From Saprospiraceae bacterium (GTDB lineage: Bacteria > Bacteroidota > Bacteroidia > Chitinophagales > Saprospiraceae): a stretch of 9,881 bases of DNA. Position numbers and translations under genes: made by a program. This document shows positions 6,792 through 9,881 of this stretch, piece by piece (position 1 is the first letter of the stretch; every line of letters begins with the position of its first letter). The stretch covers positions 14,152 through 24,032 of the forward strand of contig JAHDEQ010000040.1 in the NCBI GenBank assembly GCA_020628755.1, in the 5' to 3' direction. The notes beneath the pieces were generated by a model. The model had not been told where the DNA came from. It did no database searches and saw only the letters and a program-made list of their open reading frames with translations.

Positions 6792-7652
6792 ATGAAACAA
6801 GCATTAAGAATAAAATTTGGTTCTTTTTTTAAAAAAAGTTTAAGAAAAAAAGAAAATTTTGTCAGCGTACAAGAAAAAATCTTTAATTCTGTCTTCTTGG
6901 ATCAAGAAATTCGTGTAGATATTTATAAAACTCCATTTTTCAAGTGGGGTTCGAAAACTAAATTTTCACTACTATTATTTAATGATGGTCAAGATATGAA
7001 AGCGGTTGATTTAATACTAGCACTTCAAAAACTGACTCGTCAAAATCAAATCAAACCTCTAATTGTAGTTGGTATTTACCCCAAGAATAGAATGCAAGAA
7101 TACGGCACAGCTCATCAAACAGATTATGCCAATAGAGGAAGTAAAGCGAAAGCCTATACTCAATTTATAACCCAAGAATTATTGCCTTATTTAGAATCAA
7201 ATTTTCCGATTGCTAAGTCTGCGGAACAGCGAGCTTTTGCAGGTTTTTCTTTAGGTGGCTTGTCGGCTTTTGATATGGTTTGGAATCAACCCGAAACTTT
7301 TGGTAAGGTTGGAGTGTTTTCTGGTTCTTTGTGGTGGCGTTCAAAAGAATTTAATGAAGCTGACCCTGACGGAAATCGCATTGTACATGAGCTTGTTGAA
7401 CAATCAAATTTTAATGATAAATCGAATCTTAAATTTTGGCTGCAAGCTGGTACCGAGGACGAAAAAGAAGATCGCAACAACAATGGCATCATCGATGCCA
7501 TTGATGATACGCTTGACCTTATGCAGTCCCTCCAAAAAATTGGTTTTCACGAAAGTGATATGACTTATGTCGAAGTTGAAGGTGGACAACATAATCCCAA
7601 TACATGGAAAGATGTTTTGCCTGATTTTCTGATTTGGGCATTTGGAAAATGA
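6792..7652 (+). CDS. Esterase-D/enterochelin-esterase-like alpha/beta hydrolase with EF-hand-like loop
   Basis: The 286-residue product belongs to the putative esterase family PF00756. The strand FSLLLFNDGQDM (58-69) is the family's 'DG' oxyanion region. The nucleophile is S153 in AGFSLGGLSAFD, the acid is in AGTEDE (219-224) and the histidine is H267 in EGGQHNPNTW. Relatives cleave enterochelin trilactone, feruloyl esters or S-formylglutathione; the target here is unknown. DRNNNGIIDAID (227-238) follows the EF-hand calcium-loop pattern D-x-N-x-N-G-x-I-D-x-x-D, inserted right after the acid-residue strand. DPDGN (191-195) is a second Asp-rich turn. The N-terminus (MKQALRIKFGSFFKKSLRKKENF) is basic without a hydrophobic core, so I predict a cytoplasmic or peripheral enzyme. 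It is divergent from the COG4947 esterase and 151 nt upstream of the M16 gene. The ATG at 6792 is the natural start after the AT-rich promoter region. Confidence 0.9.
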   Translation: MKQALRIKFGSFFKKSLRKKENFVSVQEKIFNSVFLDQEIRVDIYKTPFFKWGSKTKFSLLLFNDGQDMKAVDLILALQKLTRQNQIKPLIVVGIYPKNRMQEYGTAHQTDYANRGSKAKAYTQFITQELLPYLESNFPIAKSAEQRAFAGFSLGGLSAFDMVWNQPETFGKVGVFSGSLWWRSKEFNEADPDGNRIVHELVEQSNFNDKSNLKFWLQAGTEDEKEDRNNNGIIDAIDDTLDLMQSLQKIGFHESDMTYVEVEGGQHNPNTWKDVLPDFLIWAFGK

Positions 7653-7677
7653 AGATTTTAGATTTGAAACTCTATGT

Positions 7678-7685
7678 TATCTTTG
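7678..7685 (+). promoter_or_regulatory. Probable -7 promoter box of the M16 gene
   Basis: TATCTTTG matches the Bacteroidota TAnnTTTG -7 element exactly, 26 nt after the stop of the hydrolase gene. No clean TTTG -33 box is at the usual distance; TTTTA at 7656-7660 is only a partial match. Transcription from here would begin near 7692, giving the M16 mRNA a leader of about 110 nt that contains the double hairpin at 7715-7771. Confidence 0.4.
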
Positions 7686-7714
7686 TGAAAAAATATAGTG
7701 TTCTTTAATTACTT

Positions 7715-7771
7715 GTAGCAGCGGCTTCAGCCGCAGAATGTGTTTAGAAAGGCAGCTAAAGCAGCCTCTAC
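7715..7771. repeat. REP-like double hairpin repeat
   Basis: Two GC-rich hairpins stand out in an AT-rich gap. The first is GCGGCT-TC-AGCCGC (7721-7734, perfect 6-bp stem). The second is GGCAGCTAAAGCAGCC (7751-7766, 6 bp with one A-A mismatch). They are flanked by GTAG (7715-7718) and its complement CTAC (7768-7771), and the two halves are imperfect inverted copies of each other, so the whole can also fold into a single larger stem. This is the architecture of REP/BIME-type dispersed repeats, which may be mobilised by a RAYT transposase encoded elsewhere. It lies in the probable leader of the M16 gene. Confidence 0.7.
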
Positions 7772-7803
7772 GGTTTTCAAACCATATACTTAAAAATAAA
7801 TCA

Positions 7804-9075
7804 ATGCCCAATAGAACGCAGCAGCCGACTATCCATCCCATCAAAAATTTGAGCTTGCCAAATCCTCAAAAGCACGTTTTGCAAAATGGCATTCCTGTGT
7901 ATGAAATCAATATGGGAACGCAGGAAGTGACCAAACTAGAAATCATTTTTAATGCTGGTCGTCCAACAGAGCATAAACATTTGGTAGCTCGCTGTACCGC
8001 ACGAATGTTGCGAGAAGGCACAGGCCCAAAAAACTCCGCTCAAATTGCCGAAACTTTAGATTATTATGGCGGTTCTTTGGGCTCGCCTGTCAATTTAGAT
8101 ACGGCCAATATCGTTTTGTATTGCTTGAATAAACACTTAGAAAAGTTACTTCCTGTTGTAGCCGAAATCGTTTGTGAACCTGTTTTTCCGCAAGAAGAAT
8201 TAGATACAGTCATCAACAATAGCATACAACAGATAAAGGTAAATATGCAAAAATGTGATATTGTAGCCTACCGTGAAATTACCGAACGTATGTTTACCTC
8301 CGACCATCCATACGGTTATAATAGCTCTATTGAAGATTATCAGAGTTTGGTTCGAGATGATTTGTTCAAACATTTTAAAGACCAATACCACGCTGGCAAC
8401 TGCACTATAATTATCAGCGGCAAAGTTGAATCGAAAACGATTCAACTCCTCGACCAATATTTAGGGAAAGGAATCCCAAAAGGAACAAAGACTATTCCTA
8501 ATCTTCCAAACATCAATACGCAACTCCAATCTATCAAAATTGATATGCCCGATAGTTCGCAATCGGCAATTCGGATGGGTTATCGCTTGTTTAACAAAAA
8601 ACATTCTGATTATAATGGTCTTTTTGTTTTGAATACTATTTTGGGAGGCTATTTTGGTTCTCGCCTCATGATGAAAATCCGAGAAGAAAAAGGCTTTACC
8701 TATAATATTTTTTCTGCGTTTGATTCGATGGTTTATGATGGTTATTTTTCGATTGGAACTGAAGTCGGAACAGAATATGTCGAACCAACTTTAGAAGCCA
8801 TCTATCAAGAAATGGAAGTCCTTCAAAATGAATTGGTCAGCAAACAAGAACTCGAAATGGTTCGCAACTACCTACTTGGAAATATGCTTACCATGCTGGA
8901 TGGTCCAATGAATATTGCCGATATTATAAAAACAATGGTCGTCGAAGGCTTATCGTTTGAAACCTTTAGTCAGTTAGAAAAAACCATTAATACCATCACT
9001 GCTGCCGAGCTTCGTGACCTCGCTCAGCAGTATCTTCAAAAAGAAAAAATGTGGCAAGTGATTGTAGGAGCATAA
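7804..9075 (+). CDS. M16-family peptidase homologue lacking the zinc-binding motif
   Basis: I start at the ATG at 7804 (MPNRTQQPTIHPIKNLSLPNP), giving 423 residues. An upstream start at 7738 would translate the REP-like repeat and is unlikely. The two-domain M16B fold is evident: 'LQNGIPVYEINMG' and 'VTKLEIIFNAGR' (26-53) at the front, and SAIRMGYRLFNKKHSDYNGLF (starting at 254) and LGGYFGSRLMMKIREEKGFTY (starting at 280) in the second half. The inverted zinc motif HxxEH, expected before MLxEGT, reads R63-C-T-A66-R67, so both histidines and the catalytic glutamate are gone. Such subunits pair with a catalytic M16 partner, as the alpha-type subunit does in mitochondrial processing peptidase; the partner is not in this window. 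No signal peptide is visible. A terminator-like palindrome follows the stop. Confidence 0.92.
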   Translation: MPNRTQQPTIHPIKNLSLPNPQKHVLQNGIPVYEINMGTQEVTKLEIIFNAGRPTEHKHLVARCTARMLREGTGPKNSAQIAETLDYYGGSLGSPVNLDTANIVLYCLNKHLEKLLPVVAEIVCEPVFPQEELDTVINNSIQQIKVNMQKCDIVAYREITERMFTSDHPYGYNSSIEDYQSLVRDDLFKHFKDQYHAGNCTIIISGKVESKTIQLLDQYLGKGIPKGTKTIPNLPNINTQLQSIKIDMPDSSQSAIRMGYRLFNKKHSDYNGLFVLNTILGGYFGSRLMMKIREEKGFTYNIFSAFDSMVYDGYFSIGTEVGTEYVEPTLEAIYQEMEVLQNELVSKQELEMVRNYLLGNMLTMLDGPMNIADIIKTMVVEGLSFETFSQLEKTINTITAAELRDLAQQYLQKEKMWQVIVGA

Positions 9076-9076
9076 A

Positions 9077-9155
9077 TGTGTTTCTACGTATCTACGTGTT
9101 TGCGTGTCTATGAACGGTAACGTAAACACACAAACACATAGATACCTAAACACGA
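9077..9155. repeat. Palindromic octamer-repeat element, copy 2; possible bidirectional terminator
   Basis: This palindrome starts 2 nt after the M16 stop and ends 16 nt before the stop of the convergent DUF4349 gene. Its arms are 9077-9117 and 9123-9155. The right arm divides into units TAAACACA, CAAACACA, TAGATACC, TAAACACG. The reverse complement of the left arm contains TAGACACG, CAAACACG, TAGATACG and then TAGAAACACA. The right arm matches that of copy 1 (3782-3814) at 28 of 33 positions. Its place between convergent genes suits a bidirectional transcription stop. Confidence 0.85.
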
Positions 9156-9170
9156 TTTCATACCTTTGCT

Positions 9171-9881
9171 TCAAAATCTTCCTCTAAAAAAGAACACAAT
9201 CATTGCAACTAAAAGTATTGGCCAAATATTGACTATCATCAAAATACACTCCATGACAATATCCCAACCACTACGTAAATTTTCTTTAAAACGTATACCA
9301 ATGGAAGCCTGATAAGTAATAGGTTCTTCTTTTTCGATAACCGTTTCGTAAATCACAAGATGGATTTGACTATTTGTTACTTTTTCTTGGAGGTAATTGA
9401 GTCGTCCTTCTTTCGCTTCAATTTCTTCTTGTAGAATTCGGATTTTTTCTTCAGTAAGTAAAACTTCTTCTACAGTTGAAGCTTTGCTTCTTAGAATTTT
9501 GGCGTAGCGATCACGAACTTCTTTCTTTGTGTTGAGGCGAGCTTGGATGTCAACAAATTCTTCGGTGACATCGGAAGTTTTGATTTCTTTTTGATTCATA
9601 AAAATCGCCTCTTTAGAAATGTCTTTTAATAAAATTTCAAAGTTTTGATGAGGAACTAAAATACTAATGCTGTTTTGCAGACGATACGTATTGGAAGTCA
9701 AGTTCATATTAGAAATAATTCCTCCCATTTTTTGAGTGAAGTCTTGAATTTTTAAGGTACTAGCATCTACATTTTCTACTTGCATTTGATAGTTCGCAGT
9801 TTTGATGAGTTTTCGGTTTTGAAGATTGGGCAGATTTCCAACGACTTCTTCTACATCGTCGGATTCGCTTTCTTGGATAGA
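9171..9881 (-). CDS. DUF4349 membrane protein, N-terminus beyond window edge
   Basis: The frame is open from the right edge to a TGA at 9171-9173, giving 236 residues of a longer protein. The Met at 9785 is internal, because the family block RKLIKTANYQMQVENV lies partly upstream of it. The visible part follows DUF4349: the N-terminal beta-alpha domain (about 23-110), a coiled coil (about 140-172, TEEKIRILQEEIEAKEGRL), a closing strand (QIHLVIYETV), and one C-terminal transmembrane helix (about 209-232) ending FFFRGRF. Full-length members usually begin with a lipoprotein or other signal peptide, so most of the protein probably faces the periplasm and is anchored by the C-terminal helix. Its function is unknown. 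It is convergent with the M16 gene, with the palindrome at 9077-9155 between them. Confidence 0.88.
   Translation of the reverse strand, partial: SIQESESDDVEEVVGNLPNLQNRKLIKTANYQMQVENVDASTLKIQDFTQKMGGIISNMNLTSNTYRLQNSISILVPHQNFEILLKDISKEAIFMNQKEIKTSDVTEEFVDIQARLNTKKEVRDRYAKILRSKASTVEEVLLTEEKIRILQEEIEAKEGRLNYLQEKVTNSQIHLVIYETVIEKEEPITYQASIGIRFKENLRSGWDIVMECILMIVNIWPILLVAMIVFFFRGRF

Noticed and set aside
7738..7803. Upstream start for the M16 protein
   Set aside because: It would translate across the REP-like repeat and yield a basic stretch unrelated to the family; the ATG at 7804 gives a normal N-terminus.
8200..8457. 85-residue minus-strand ORF opposite the M16 gene
   Set aside because: Fully antisense to a strong coding frame, with no motif or promoter support.

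Overview
The window looks like chromosome of an AT-rich Bacteroidota, most likely of the Cytophagales type. This is inferred from the gene families: a long NIF3 protein with a central insert next to a C4 zinc-ribbon coiled-coil protein, a DUF4349 protein, a COG4947-type esterase and an enterochelin-esterase-like hydrolase. Exact TAnnTTTG boxes, the Bacteroidota -7 consensus, upstream of two genes agree. I see no tRNA, rRNA, CRISPR array, insertion sequence or prophage gene.

Layout. Positions 1-6576 hold seven genes, all on the minus strand. In transcription order they are: a COG4947-type serine esterase (5863-6576), a RimK-like ATP-grasp ligase (4757-5770), a class-I glutamine amidotransferase (3818-4630), an unnamed 397-residue protein with features of a second, permuted ATP-grasp ligase (2536-3729), NIF3/DUF34 (1429-2481), the zinc-ribbon coiled-coil protein (620-1384), and a secreted CxxC protein cut by the left edge (1-456). 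A divergent region (6577-6791) separates them from two plus-strand genes: a second alpha/beta hydrolase (6792-7652) and an M16 peptidase homologue without its zinc site (7804-9075). A DUF4349 membrane protein (9171-9881, minus) runs off the right edge.

The stretch 2536-7652 is the most interesting part. It combines two carboxylate-amine-type ligases (one firm, one inferred), an ammonia-donating amidotransferase and two serine hydrolases. That is the composition expected of a pathway that builds, amidates and trims a peptide-like or amide-linked small molecule. The product is unknown. The ATP-grasp gene ends in a strong terminator, so the block may be several transcripts rather than one operon.

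Non-coding structure. Two copies of a palindromic element of about 80 bp, each arm made of degenerate 8-bp units, lie at 3736-3814 and 9077-9155. A different REP-like double hairpin (7715-7771) sits in the probable leader of the M16 gene. Intrinsic-terminator-type hairpins lie at 545-580 and 4720-4747.
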